Positions 8,324-16,028 of a stretch of 64,000 nt of DNA are shown here, in pieces; position 1 is the first letter of the stretch, and every line of letters begins with the position of its first letter. The position numbers and the translations under genes are program-made. The stretch is from Peribacillus muralis (GTDB taxonomy: Bacteria > Bacillota > Bacilli > Bacillales > DSM-1321). The stretch covers positions 734,001 to 798,000 of the forward strand of contig NZ_CP017080.1 of the NCBI RefSeq assembly GCF_001645685.2, read 5' to 3'. The notes below the pieces were generated by a model. The model had not been told where the DNA came from. It was given only the letters and a program-made list of their open reading frames with translations, and made no database searches.

Positions 8324-9469
8324 ATGAAGCATCCATATTTGAATGAAGAGCATGATATTTTCCGAAAGTCATTCCGGAGGTTTTTAGAAAAAGAAGCGGT
8401 TCCAAACTATGAACGCTGGGAGGAAGAACGAATCATTCCCCGGTCATTTTGGATGAAAATGGGGGAGCAGGGCTTTTTATGTCCGGACCTAGAAGAAGTG
8501 TATGGAGGTTCCGGGGTGGATTGGGGCTTTGCGGTCATAATTAACGAAGAGCTAGAAAGGGTAGGTTCTGGTTTTATAGGTTTCGGGCTTCACAGTGACA
8601 TTACAGTTCCGTATATTACTGCCTTCGGAAATGAATGGCAGAAACAGCGCTGGCTTCCTAAATGTACAACAGGGGAAATCATTACGGCGATCGCCATGAC
8701 GGAGCCTGGAACAGGTTCTGATTTGGCCAATATTAAAACGACGGCAATTTTGGATGGAGATCATTACATATTGAATGGTCAAAAGACATTCATCACCAAT
8801 GGCATTCATTCGGATTTGGTTATCGTGGCCTGCAAAACGGATCCCGATGCGGTTCCGAAACACAAAGGTGTAAGCTTGGTAGTGGTTGAAAGGGATACAC
8901 CAGGTTTTTCAAGAGGAAGAAAACTGAAGAAGCTTGGTTTGCACAGTCAGGATACAGCTGAACTTATTTTTGAGGATTGCCGTGTACCAAAAGAAAATCT
9001 GCTTGGTGATGAAGGCAAGGGGTTTACATATTTAATGGAAAAATTGCAGCAGGAACGCCTTGTCGTAGCAATTTGTGCCCAAACGGCATCGGAGGATATG
9101 CTTGACGATACGATTGAATATGTAAAAAGCAGGGAAGCCTTCGGAAAATCCGTAAGTCAATTTCAAAATACCCAATTTAAGATCGCCGAAATGGCAACGG
9201 AAATTAAAATGGGCCGTGCTTTCCTCGACCAATTGATCTCCAATCATATGGCGGGGGAACAGGTCGTCACAGAGGTGTCGATGGCAAAATGGCGCTTGAC
9301 GGAGACAGCCAGAAAAATATCCAGTGAATGCATGCAGCTCCACGGCGGCTATGGATATATGGAGGAATACAAAATTGCGAGAAGGTATCGGGATATTCCA
9401 GTGGCTAGCATTTATGCGGGAACGAATGAAATCATGAAGAAAATCATCGCTAAAAATCTTGGTCTTTAA
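8324..9469 (+). CDS. Acyl-CoA dehydrogenase (long-chain type)
   Basis: This 381-residue FAD flavoprotein is full length. An N-terminal helical domain is followed by a beta domain with ITAIAMTEPGTGSDLA and GQKTFITNG, and by the C-terminal helical domain with QLHGGYGYMEEY. It catalyses alpha,beta-dehydrogenation of acyl-CoA, passing electrons to ETF. The MCAD-type catalytic Glu of Y-E-G-T is Ala here (IYAGTNEIMKK). That is similar to long-chain and isovaleryl-type enzymes, whose base sits on an earlier helix; residues MLDDTIEYV occupy that region. The start ATG 8324 follows ggggaaaaagcag. Third gene of the operon. Confidence 0.93.
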   Translation: MKHPYLNEEHDIFRKSFRRFLEKEAVPNYERWEEERIIPRSFWMKMGEQGFLCPDLEEVYGGSGVDWGFAVIINEELERVGSGFIGFGLHSDITVPYITAFGNEWQKQRWLPKCTTGEIITAIAMTEPGTGSDLANIKTTAILDGDHYILNGQKTFITNGIHSDLVIVACKTDPDAVPKHKGVSLVVVERDTPGFSRGRKLKKLGLHSQDTAELIFEDCRVPKENLLGDEGKGFTYLMEKLQQERLVVAICAQTASEDMLDDTIEYVKSREAFGKSVSQFQNTQFKIAEMATEIKMGRAFLDQLISNHMAGEQVVTEVSMAKWRLTETARKISSECMQLHGGYGYMEEYKIARRYRDIPVASIYAGTNEIMKKIIAKNLGL

Positions 9470-9499
9470 TAAAAACAGGATGTGAAGGGGAGAGAGTAT

Positions 9500-10651
9500 A
9501 TGCGAGAAGTGGTTATCGTGGAAGGAATCCGCACTCCAGTCGGCAGGCGGAACGGTGTCTTGAAAGACATTCGCCCGGACGATCTGGCAGGGGAAGTATT
9601 AAAGAAGCTAATTGAAAAGGCGGATATAGACCCTACCCTCGTAGATGACGTCATTTTAGGATGCGTTTCACAGTCTAGTGAGCAGGCCGGCGATATAGCC
9701 CGGGTAGCTGCATTGATTGCCGGTTATCCGGTTGAGGTGCCAGGAACGACCATTGATCGTCAATGCGGCTCAAGTCAACAGGCCGTCCATTTCGCTTCCC
9801 AGGCCATCTTGTCGGGAGATATGGATGTAGTCGTCGCGGGCGGCGTCGAAAACATGTCCCGAGTCCCTATGGGATCGAATTACCAAGGGGCGATAACGAG
9901 TCAAAAGTATTTAGACGGCTACGAGGTGATCAACCAAGGTATATCTGCTGAGAGGATCGCAAAGAAGTGGGGGATTACACGGGAGGAATGCGATCAGTTT
10001 TCCGTTGAGAGCCATAGCAAGGCGATACGTGCCCAAAAAGAAGGATATTTCGAACGGGAAATCATCTCCGTTATCGGGACAGACAAAGAAGGTAATCATC
10101 TGGAGGTTACGGAAGATCAAGGTCCAAGGAGTGGAACCAACCTGGAGGTACTCTCAGGCCTGAAGCCGGTTTTTCAAGAAAATGGATTGATTCACGCTGG
10201 CAACTCAAGTCAAATCAGTGACGGTGCTGCTGCTTTATTATTGATGGAGCGCAGCAAAGCCGTAGAACTAGGGTTGAAACCCCGTTTCAAGGTGCATACA
10301 AGGGTCGTCGTCGGTTCAGATCCGACGCTGATGCTGACCGGACCGATTCCCGCTACGCAAAAAGCATTGGAAAAAGCGGGGCTATCCATCGATGATATCG
10401 ATATTTTTGAAGTGAATGAGGCTTTTGCTCCTGTACCGATTGCCTGGCTTAAAGAAACCGGGGCAGATCCGAAGAAGCTGAATCCTAATGGCGGGGCAAT
10501 TGCCTTAGGACATCCTCTTGGGGGCAGTGGTGCGCGAATCATGGTATCCATGATCCATGAGCTGGAAAGGATAGGCGGACGCTATGGCTTGCAAACAATG
10601 TGTGAGGGACATGGGATGGCCAACGCCACCATCATTGAAAGATTGGATTGA
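9500..10651 (+). CDS. Acetyl-CoA C-acyltransferase (thiolase)
   Basis: The 383-residue thiolase has the nucleophilic Cys in DRQCGSSQQA (about residue 83), NEAFAPVP, the active-site His in GGAIALGHPLGGSGAR, and the second active-site Cys in MCEGHGMAN. The last is more usually C-x-G-G-x-G, so the His here is a small departure. It cleaves 3-ketoacyl-CoA to acetyl-CoA and a shortened acyl-CoA. ATG 9500 is preferred over the in-frame GTG at 9482, because aaggggagag lies just before the ATG and the protein then begins MREVVIVEGIRTPVG like its family. Fourth gene of the operon, 30 bases after the dehydrogenase. Confidence 0.93.
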   Translation: MREVVIVEGIRTPVGRRNGVLKDIRPDDLAGEVLKKLIEKADIDPTLVDDVILGCVSQSSEQAGDIARVAALIAGYPVEVPGTTIDRQCGSSQQAVHFASQAILSGDMDVVVAGGVENMSRVPMGSNYQGAITSQKYLDGYEVINQGISAERIAKKWGITREECDQFSVESHSKAIRAQKEGYFEREIISVIGTDKEGNHLEVTEDQGPRSGTNLEVLSGLKPVFQENGLIHAGNSSQISDGAAALLLMERSKAVELGLKPRFKVHTRVVVGSDPTLMLTGPIPATQKALEKAGLSIDDIDIFEVNEAFAPVPIAWLKETGADPKKLNPNGGAIALGHPLGGSGARIMVSMIHELERIGGRYGLQTMCEGHGMANATIIERLD

Positions 10652-10776
10652 AATGAAGTCTGCGGTAACATTGGTCATTTGCACGAAAGGCAAGCTGAAA
10701 AGAGATACAGCCGACTATCGCCAGAGTGGTAAGAGCTTGTTCTGTTGAGGGGTGGCTTAATTGAGGAGGAAATGAT

Positions 10777-12342
10777 ATGTCAATAACGATTAAAAATATC
10801 TTTGATCAGACCGTTCAAGAATTCCCCATTAAAGAGGCTATCTACGATGTGAGAAGAAATATCCGCTACACGTATATCCAATGGAATGACCAGGTTAATC
10901 GATTGGCGGCTGCCCTTCAGGCGGAAGGCGTTCGAAAGGGCGACAGAGTCTCTACATACCTATACAACAATGAAGAGCTTGCCACTGCCTTCTTTGCCTG
11001 TGCAAAAATCGGCGCAATCTTTAATCCAATCAACTTCCGCCTCATGCCTGAAGAAGTGTCCTTCATTCTAAATGATGCAGCACCAAAGGTCGTTTTATTC
11101 GAACGTGAATTGGAATCAGCCATTACGGCCATTGAAAAGCGATTCCCGGAAACTGGTTTCTGGTACATTGATGATGATGTGCCAGGTTATGCGAAAGGTT
11201 ACCGCCAAAAATTGGCGAGCGTCCTCTCTCAGCCGGCTGAAGTGGAGGTTCATGAGGATGATGTTTATGCCATCATGTATACGAGTGGGACGACAGGGCG
11301 TCCGAAAGGGGTCATTCACCTTCATAAAGATATGGTCAAACAAGCAGCCATTTTAAGAGAGGCCCTGAATTATGATCGTTCTGATATCGGTTTGATCACT
11401 GCACCGATGTTTCATTGTGCCGAACTGCATTGCTGTTTTTTACCTCGCGTCCAGGTTGGGGCCATGAATGTCATCCTCCACCAGTTCAATCCGAAAAAGG
11501 TGATGGAGCTAGTTGAGTCAGAGGGAATCACCAAGTTATTCGCTGTGCCTACGATGTGGAACATGCTCATTCAGGAAAACTTGGACGAGTATAAATTCCA
11601 AAGCTTGAAGCTGGGACTATATGGAGCGGCGCCAATGGCTCCATCGCTTGTACGTGCTTGTCAGGAAGAACTAGGCATCCAGTTCATCCAAGCATATGGA
11701 ATGACTGAAATGGGGCCAGCCATCACACTCTTGCTGGAAGATGATCAAGTAAGGAAGGCGGGATCTGCCGGCAAGGCATGTCCGGAACATGATATCATTA
11801 TTGTCCGCCCGAATGATGACGGGCCATCGGAGCCAGAAGACATACTGGAGCCAGGGGAAACAGGGGAAATCCTTGTGAAGGGTCCGTGTATCATGAAAGG
11901 CTATTTTCAAAAGGATGCAGAGACGGAAAGGGCACTTTATAAAGGCTGGTACCATTCCGGTGATATTGGTTACCTGGATGAAGATGGATATTTGTGGGTC
12001 AAGGACCGAGTGGACGACATGATCATTTCCGGAGGTGAAAACGTGTACCCACGGGAAGTGGAAGACACACTTCATGGGCATCCACTTGTATTCGACTGTG
12101 CGGTAATTGGTCAACCACATGAAAAATGGGGAGAAACGGTAACGGCGTTCGTGGTCGCTAAAGGCTCTGGGTTAGCCGAACTCGATTTGGAAAACTGGTG
12201 TAAGAATAGCGATGCACTAGCTAACTACAAACGACCAAGGAGATATATTTTCTGTGAAGAGTTGCCGCGAAATGCAAGTGGGAAAATACAAAAATTCCTC
12301 CTTCGTAAACGGCTCGAAGAAATCGCTCATGACAAGAGGTAG
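10777..12342 (+). CDS. Acyl-CoA synthetase (long-chain fatty-acid-CoA ligase type)
   Basis: The 521-residue ANL-superfamily adenylating enzyme is complete. It has the P-loop-like YTSGTTGRPKGVIH (about residues 168-181), AYGMTEMGP, GWYHSGDIGYLDEDGY with the conserved Asp, the hinge KDRVDDMIISGGENVYP, and the C-terminal catalytic Lys in NASGKIQK. It activates a carboxylic acid with ATP to the acyl-CoA that feeds the dehydrogenase, SDR and thiolase upstream. The strong ttgaggagga site precedes ATG 10777. The 125-base gap before it shows no clear promoter or terminator, so it is probably the last operon gene. Chain-length preference is unknown. Confidence 0.92.
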   Translation: MSITIKNIFDQTVQEFPIKEAIYDVRRNIRYTYIQWNDQVNRLAAALQAEGVRKGDRVSTYLYNNEELATAFFACAKIGAIFNPINFRLMPEEVSFILNDAAPKVVLFERELESAITAIEKRFPETGFWYIDDDVPGYAKGYRQKLASVLSQPAEVEVHEDDVYAIMYTSGTTGRPKGVIHLHKDMVKQAAILREALNYDRSDIGLITAPMFHCAELHCCFLPRVQVGAMNVILHQFNPKKVMELVESEGITKLFAVPTMWNMLIQENLDEYKFQSLKLGLYGAAPMAPSLVRACQEELGIQFIQAYGMTEMGPAITLLLEDDQVRKAGSAGKACPEHDIIIVRPNDDGPSEPEDILEPGETGEILVKGPCIMKGYFQKDAETERALYKGWYHSGDIGYLDEDGYLWVKDRVDDMIISGGENVYPREVEDTLHGHPLVFDCAVIGQPHEKWGETVTAFVVAKGSGLAELDLENWCKNSDALANYKRPRRYIFCEELPRNASGKIQKFLLRKRLEEIAHDKR

Positions 12343-12409
12343 TGAAATTCAATACTGCATACTTTACCGATTTCCCATAAGATAAGGCAAATCAAGGGGA
12401 CATTCGAAG

Positions 12410-12648
12410 TGTGGATAGCATTGGGGAATACTAATCTTGTCGATGTATGCAAGGTAAGAAAAAAGTTATCCACATTTAAAATGCTGACAACTCAGAGGAA
12501 TATTGCCTTTATCCACATAATCCACAGAGTTATCCATAAATAACATTATTTTCATGTTAACTAAGCGAGTCAAAATGCCTACTGTTTATCAGTATTTTCT
12601 GAATATATCCACAATATCAACAGTGATGTGGATAAACGGTGTGGATAA
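12410..12648. other. DnaA-box cluster outside oriC
   Basis: Eight 9-mers matching TTATCCACA with at most one mismatch occur in 239 bases. Perfect boxes: 12466-12474 (+), 12509-12517 (+), 12627-12635 (-), 12640-12648 (-). One-mismatch boxes: 12410-12418 (-), 12518-12526 (+), 12530-12538 (+), 12605-12613 (+). B. subtilis is known to carry several such clusters away from oriC, which bind DnaA and dampen initiation. There is no dnaA or dnaN here, so this is not the origin. The gap 12343-12690 holds this cluster and the yfhD terminator only. Confidence 0.85.
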
Positions 12649-12675
12649 AAAACATAGGGGCACAGAAGCAGCCCC
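12647..12675 (-). terminator. Terminator of yfhD
   Basis: On the minus strand GGGGC (12675-12671) pairs with GCCCC (12661-12657), and a TATG and T-run follow. It overlaps the last DnaA box. Confidence 0.7.
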
Positions 12676-12690
12676 TTGTTATTTTATTTA

Positions 12691-12870
12691 TTAGCGATTA
12701 TGAGCTCGACGATCGGCTGCGTTTGCCCGAGCTTGTGCCTCGATGTCTTCCTGGTCAGCCAGTTCCGAAGAATATTCAACGTCAAGTCCGTCACTCTTCA
12801 GGTTTTTAGGAACTTGTGGCAATTTTTGTTTATTTTTATCTCGATTATGATGTATGTTAATGCGTCCCAT
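12691..12870 (-). CDS. yfhD: YfhD family small protein
   Basis: The 59-residue, highly charged protein opens MGRINIHHNRDKNKQ and contains LPQVPKNLKSDGLDVEYS, ELADQEDIEAQARANAADRR. This matches the small YfhD family found across Bacillus. No membrane segment or cysteines are seen; it is likely disordered or helical. Function is unknown, although the family is common in spore formers. It is first recognised by its place beside yfhE and yfhF, as in B. subtilis. It lies on the minus strand, closed by the terminator at 12647-12675. Confidence 0.85.
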   Translation of the reverse strand: MGRINIHHNRDKNKQKLPQVPKNLKSDGLDVEYSSELADQEDIEAQARANAADRRAHNR

Positions 12871-12884
12871 ATTAACGCCCCCTC

Positions 12885-12935
12885 AAAAAATAAGCTGGAG
12901 ATGATATTAGAAATTCATCATCTCCAGCTTATTTT
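12885..12935. terminator. Bidirectional terminator between yfhE and yfhD
   Basis: A perfect 17-bp inverted repeat, AATAAGCTGGAGATGAT (12889-12905) with its complement at 12917-12933. An A-run to the left gives a U-tail for minus-strand yfhE transcripts. Confidence 0.9.
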
Positions 12936-12978
12936 GTGTAGAACAATTAATCAAAATGTACGGGAAAATACCCCAAAG

Positions 12979-13101
12979 TTAACGGCGCGATCTTTTCTCG
13001 TTAAAGCCGCCAGCACGATCTGCATTTTTAAATTCCCGTGCATAAAGAATGGCTTGGGTGCTCGTTAAATTACTTTTTTCTTTTTCATTTTTTTTGGACA
13101 A
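12979..13101 (-). CDS. yfhE: YfhE family small protein, TTG start
   Basis: The 40-residue basic protein has the core TQAILYAREFKNADRAGG, followed by FNEKRSRR. This is the conserved part of the YfhE family (YAREF.. ADKAGGF). Translation is set at TTG 13101, about ten bases after a ggag element; no ATG is available in frame upstream. The gene sits between yfhD and yfhF on the same strand, the order seen in B. subtilis. Its role is unknown. It is easy to miss because of its size and rare start codon. Confidence 0.8.
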   Translation of the reverse strand: MSKKNEKEKSNLTSTQAILYAREFKNADRAGGFNEKRSRR

Positions 13102-13156
13102 GTAAGATCAGCTCCATTTCACCTTAATATCCCTATTTTTTCCTAAAAAGCGGCTT

Positions 13157-14077
13157 TCATACGTGAGATTCTTTTTTTAAGCTAGCTTGTAAAGCCTCTT
13201 TAAGGGATGGAAAGGTAAACGTGAATCCTTGTTCAATCAGTTTTGCGGGAAGGACGTTTTGTCCTTCAAGCACTAAAATGCTCCTTTCACCGAGCACGGA
13301 TTTCAGGATGAATGGAGGTACAGGAAACCAATGGGGACGGTGCATGACAGCTCCTATCGTTTTACCGAATGCATCCATTTGGACGGGGGCAGGTGCCGTG
13401 AAATTGATGGGTCCCTCCATACGCTGTTCATTGATGCAAAAGGATATTGCCCGGACCACATCTTGAACATGAATCCAGGAAAGCCACTGATTTCCCTTGC
13501 CAATCTTTCCTCCGCCGAAAAATTTATAGGGCAATACCATCATGGGCAATGCACCTCCGCTTTCGCCCAGAATCACTCCAAATCTTGTAAGGACGAGCCT
13601 GTTGCTGTATGGCCGTGATTTAGCTGCTTCCTTTTCCCATAGTTTAACAGTCCTCGCCAGGAAATCATCACCAACCGATTCAGATGTCTCGGTAAAGGTA
13701 TCTTTATCAGAAATCCCATAATATCCTATCGCACTGGCGTTGATGATGACAGATATCTTATTGGGCAGTGAAGAAAGGATTCTGTTCATCTCCTTGCAAG
13801 CATCAACCCTGCTTTCGACAATCCTCCGTTTTCGTTCAGGAGTCCAACGCCCGTCATTTAAAGATTCACCTGCAAGGTTTATAAAAGCATCAAGCCCCGC
13901 CAAGTGGTCCTCGGGCTTTGCGTTTTTGGTCAACCAGCGGATATATTGGAGCTTTGGCTGTTTTTTGTATTTTTCTGGATGGCGGGTCAATATATATAAA
14001 TCGTGATTTTCTTTAAGTAATTCATCAATAAGGGCTGTGCCGACAAAACCGCTTCCACCAGCAATGGCTATTTTCAT
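13157..14077 (-). CDS. yfhF: TIGR01777-family NAD(P)-dependent epimerase/dehydratase-like protein
   Basis: This 306-residue extended SDR begins MKIAIAGGSGFVGTALIDEL with the Rossmann GxxGFVG motif. It contains INLAGES, SAIGYYG (the catalytic-type Tyr) and VLTRFGVILG, and ends in the DUF1731-like C-terminal region (FPVPPFILKSVLGE). The family (YfhF, plant SulA-like) has no settled substrate. The start ATG 14077 is chosen because it gives the canonical N-terminus and follows ggaagtgg; the frame is open further upstream to 14233 but that stretch has no family character. It is divergent from recX, whose start is 127 bases away. Confidence 0.9.
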   Translation of the reverse strand: MKIAIAGGSGFVGTALIDELLKENHDLYILTRHPEKYKKQPKLQYIRWLTKNAKPEDHLAGLDAFINLAGESLNDGRWTPERKRRIVESRVDACKEMNRILSSLPNKISVIINASAIGYYGISDKDTFTETSESVGDDFLARTVKLWEKEAAKSRPYSNRLVLTRFGVILGESGGALPMMVLPYKFFGGGKIGKGNQWLSWIHVQDVVRAISFCINEQRMEGPINFTAPAPVQMDAFGKTIGAVMHRPHWFPVPPFILKSVLGERSILVLEGQNVLPAKLIEQGFTFTFPSLKEALQASLKKESHV

Positions 14078-14203
14078 TAAAACCACTTCCTTTCCCTGTC
14101 TTCCCTTCACTTTACCATGCCAATGTTCTTTTTTCATTTTTAGACATGCTTTTATAGAAATGGGGCAAATAAAGGGGTAAAGTAGGTGTTGGGGGTGAGG
14201 TTT

Positions 14204-15001
14204 ATGCCAAATATAACAAAGATAACAACCCAAAAAAAACGTAAAGACCGTTATAACATATTCGTTGATGAAAAATATGCCTTCAGCGTGGACGAAGAAG
14301 TTTTACTTAAATATCAGTTGAAAAAGGGTACGGAACTGGATGACCTCCTGCTAGCTGAAATACAATTCCATGATGAAATCCAAAAGGCATTTACAGATGC
14401 CCTTCATTATTTATCATACCGGATGAGATCGGAATCGGAAATTCGCCTTTATTTGAAAAAGAAGGAAACGGAAGAGCCGATTATCAAAGAAGCGATATAT
14501 AAGCTGTATAGCTTTAACTATTTGGACGACCTTGAATTTGCCAAGGCCTATGTACGGACACATGTGAATGGCGGCAATAAGGGCCCGACTACCTTAAAGC
14601 TTGAGCTAAAGGAAAAAGGAATAAAAGAAAAATTGGTTCTCGAAGCCATGAAGGAATACCCATTAGATTTGCAAATAGAGCATGCAAGAAATCTTGCAGG
14701 AAAATCAATAAAAAAGGAAAAGAACATTTCGGAGCGGGCATTAAGGCAAAAGGTTGAACAGACCTTATTAAGAAAAGGTTTCCCCAGAGACGTCATCCTT
14801 GAAGCGCTTGAAGATGTGACAGTGGAAAAGGATGAAGATGAACAATGGAGTTCCCTTTGCCATCATGCGCAAAAATTGGAGCGTCGTTATGGAAATCTTG
14901 AACGCTTTGAATATGAGCAGAAAATGAAGCAGGCTTTATACCGAAAAGGTTATCCAATCGAATTAATAGATCGGTTTCTTTCCAATTCCGACTTTGATTA
15001 A
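14204..15001 (+). CDS. recX: Recombination regulator RecX
   Basis: The 265-residue protein begins MPNITKITTQKKRKDRYNIF with FVDEKYAFSVDEEVLLKYQL, as in Bacillus RecX. It then has the repeated three-helix RecX modules (YLSYRMRSESEIRLYLKKK, then RALRQKVEQTLLRKGFP and the C-terminal KMKQALYRKGYPIELI). RecX binds RecA filaments and modulates recombination. ATG 14204 is preferred to an in-frame GTG at 14186, because gggggtgagg lies just upstream. Neighbours yfhF and yfhH match B. subtilis synteny. Confidence 0.92.
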   Translation: MPNITKITTQKKRKDRYNIFVDEKYAFSVDEEVLLKYQLKKGTELDDLLLAEIQFHDEIQKAFTDALHYLSYRMRSESEIRLYLKKKETEEPIIKEAIYKLYSFNYLDDLEFAKAYVRTHVNGGNKGPTTLKLELKEKGIKEKLVLEAMKEYPLDLQIEHARNLAGKSIKKEKNISERALRQKVEQTLLRKGFPRDVILEALEDVTVEKDEDEQWSSLCHHAQKLERRYGNLERFEYEQKMKQALYRKGYPIELIDRFLSNSDFD

Positions 15002-15075
15002 GTACAGCATTAGCCAAAATACGAAATTTTGTTTAATATAGAGGTAAATGACTATTTCATTAAGGAGCACTATAT

Positions 15076-15387
15076 ATGAGTGACGTAAGATACAGCAAGT
15101 TGTCGGCCTATGAACTACAGCAGGAAATTGCAGCATTGACTGAAAAGGCAAGAAAGGCTGAGCAGTTGGGGATGGTTAATGAATATTCTGTATTGGAACG
15201 TAAAGTGACGATGGCCAGGGCTTATTTGCTGAATCCCGATGATTTCAAAAAAGGGGAAATCTATCAGATTGATGGTGATCCAGGTGTCTATTTCAAAATT
15301 GATTATATGAATGGGGTATTCGCCTGGGGTTACCGCCTAGGTGGTAGTGGGAAGGAAGAAGCACTCCCGATCTCGATGCTGAAATAA
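15076..15387 (+). CDS. yfhH: YfhH (DUF1811) family protein
   Basis: The 103-residue protein has a helical N-terminal half (LSAYELQQEIAALTEKARKAEQLG) and a small beta-rich C-terminal half (KGEIYQIDGDPGVYFKIDYMNGVFAWGY). This matches the DUF1811/YfhH fold. The function is unknown. The ATG at 15076 follows aaggagc. It lies 74 bases downstream of recX in the same orientation and ends at the terminator shared with the convergent sspK. Length and position agree with the B. subtilis gene. Confidence 0.88.
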   Translation: MSDVRYSKLSAYELQQEIAALTEKARKAEQLGMVNEYSVLERKVTMARAYLLNPDDFKKGEIYQIDGDPGVYFKIDYMNGVFAWGYRLGGSGKEEALPISMLK

Positions 15388-15418
15388 AAGGAAACCGGGA
15401 ATGATCCCGATTCCTTTT
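15386..15418. terminator. Bidirectional terminator between yfhH and sspK
   Basis: AAAAGGAAACCGGGA pairs with TCCCGATTCCTTTT across a short loop. A and T runs on both sides serve both convergent genes. Confidence 0.85.
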
Positions 15419-15428
15419 GAAATCACTT

Positions 15429-15584
15429 TTAATTCGTTCGCTCGTTCGAAGCTTTCATTCGTTCCTGAGGGTGTGTATTTATGCTACCATCTGCACGTTT
15501 TGAAGCATATCTTGCCTGGGCACGGGGTTCACCGTGAAATTTATTATTGGTTTGGTTCGGAAATCCTTTTTGTTTATTTCGCAA
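15429..15584 (-). CDS. sspK: Small acid-soluble spore protein K, TTG start
   Basis: The 51-residue protein reads [20 protein letters not shown] at its start and ends RASGK-like ([12 protein letters not shown]), with [15 protein letters not shown] between. This matches B. subtilis SspK, a minor SASP of the spore core made under sigma-G. The start is TTG at 15584, preceded by cttggagg eight bases upstream. It sits between yfhH and yfhJ exactly as in B. subtilis, on the opposite strand. It is short and lacks an ATG, so automated calls may miss it. Confidence 0.88.
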   Translation of the reverse strand: MRNKQKGFPNQTNNKFHGEPRAQARYASKRADGSINTHPQERMKASNERTN

Positions 15585-15636
15585 GTTGTTTTCCTCCAAG
15601 CATCAGTTTAAAGAAAGAAGCGTTTCCGCTTACCAC

Positions 15637-15668
15637 TATTATGGGTAATGGACCATATAGTTGATTCT
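15637..15668 (-). promoter_or_regulatory. Candidate sigma-G-type promoter of sspK
   Basis: On the minus strand CATAATA (15643-15637) resembles the sigma-G/F -10 element. It lies 18 bases after AGAATCA (15668-15662), a weak match to the -35 TGAATA. It is 53 bases upstream of the sspK start. This rests on motif likeness and the spore role of the gene. Confidence 0.35.
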
Positions 15669-15697
15669 GTAAAAATATTGGCAATGAGGTGTTTCTA

Positions 15698-15964
15698 ATG
15701 AATGATTACCATGAAAGATTAACCAAGATACTGCTTGAGAAAAATGACCACATCACGTATGAGCAAGCTTTGACTTGGGTGGAATTATTATGGGAGGATT
15801 TCGAAGCGACCTATGCAAAAGCTGGACATGAATATGCCGGGGAAGAAATGACGTTACGTGTCGTAAGAACCTGGATTGATAATTACGGTGAGCAATTCCA
15901 CGAATTCATTGCAAAAAATCCCAAATATCAACATTTACTAAATCATCAGAATCGGCTGCATTAA
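15698..15964 (+). CDS. yfhJ: YfhJ family protein (WVELL domain)
   Basis: This 88-residue soluble protein contains ALTWVELLWEDFEATYAKAG and MTLRVVRTWIDNYGEQ, the conserved core of YfhJ. It is predicted helical and has no known activity. The ATG at 15698 is preferred over an in-frame GTG at 15689, because gaggtg lies seven bases before the ATG. It is divergent from sspK and convergent with yfhP, separated by a bidirectional terminator. Confidence 0.85.
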   Translation: MNDYHERLTKILLEKNDHITYEQALTWVELLWEDFEATYAKAGHEYAGEEMTLRVVRTWIDNYGEQFHEFIAKNPKYQHLLNHQNRLH

Positions 15965-16009
15965 AAAAAGCTGATTCCAGGGGTTCTACTCCTGGGATCA
16001 GCCTTTTTT
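15963..16009. terminator. Bidirectional terminator between yfhJ and yfhP
   Basis: GCTGATTCCAGG (from 15970) pairs with CCTGGGATCAGC (to 16002), flanked by A and T runs. Confidence 0.9.
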
Positions 16010-16028
16010 CACTGTGCATGGTTCGCAG

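Noticed and set aside
12410..12648. Chromosomal replication origin
   Set aside because: The DnaA boxes are many, but dnaA, dnaN, rpmH and an AT-rich unwinding element with trio motifs are absent. A cluster outside oriC explains it better.
12676..13068. 130-codon plus-strand frame
   Set aside because: It is antisense to yfhD and yfhE, whose minus-strand products match known families, and it has no ribosome-binding site.
13157..14233. Long form of YfhF starting at 14233
   Set aside because: The extra 52 residues have no family likeness, contain Cys/His/Pro-rich noise and would overlap the recX start.
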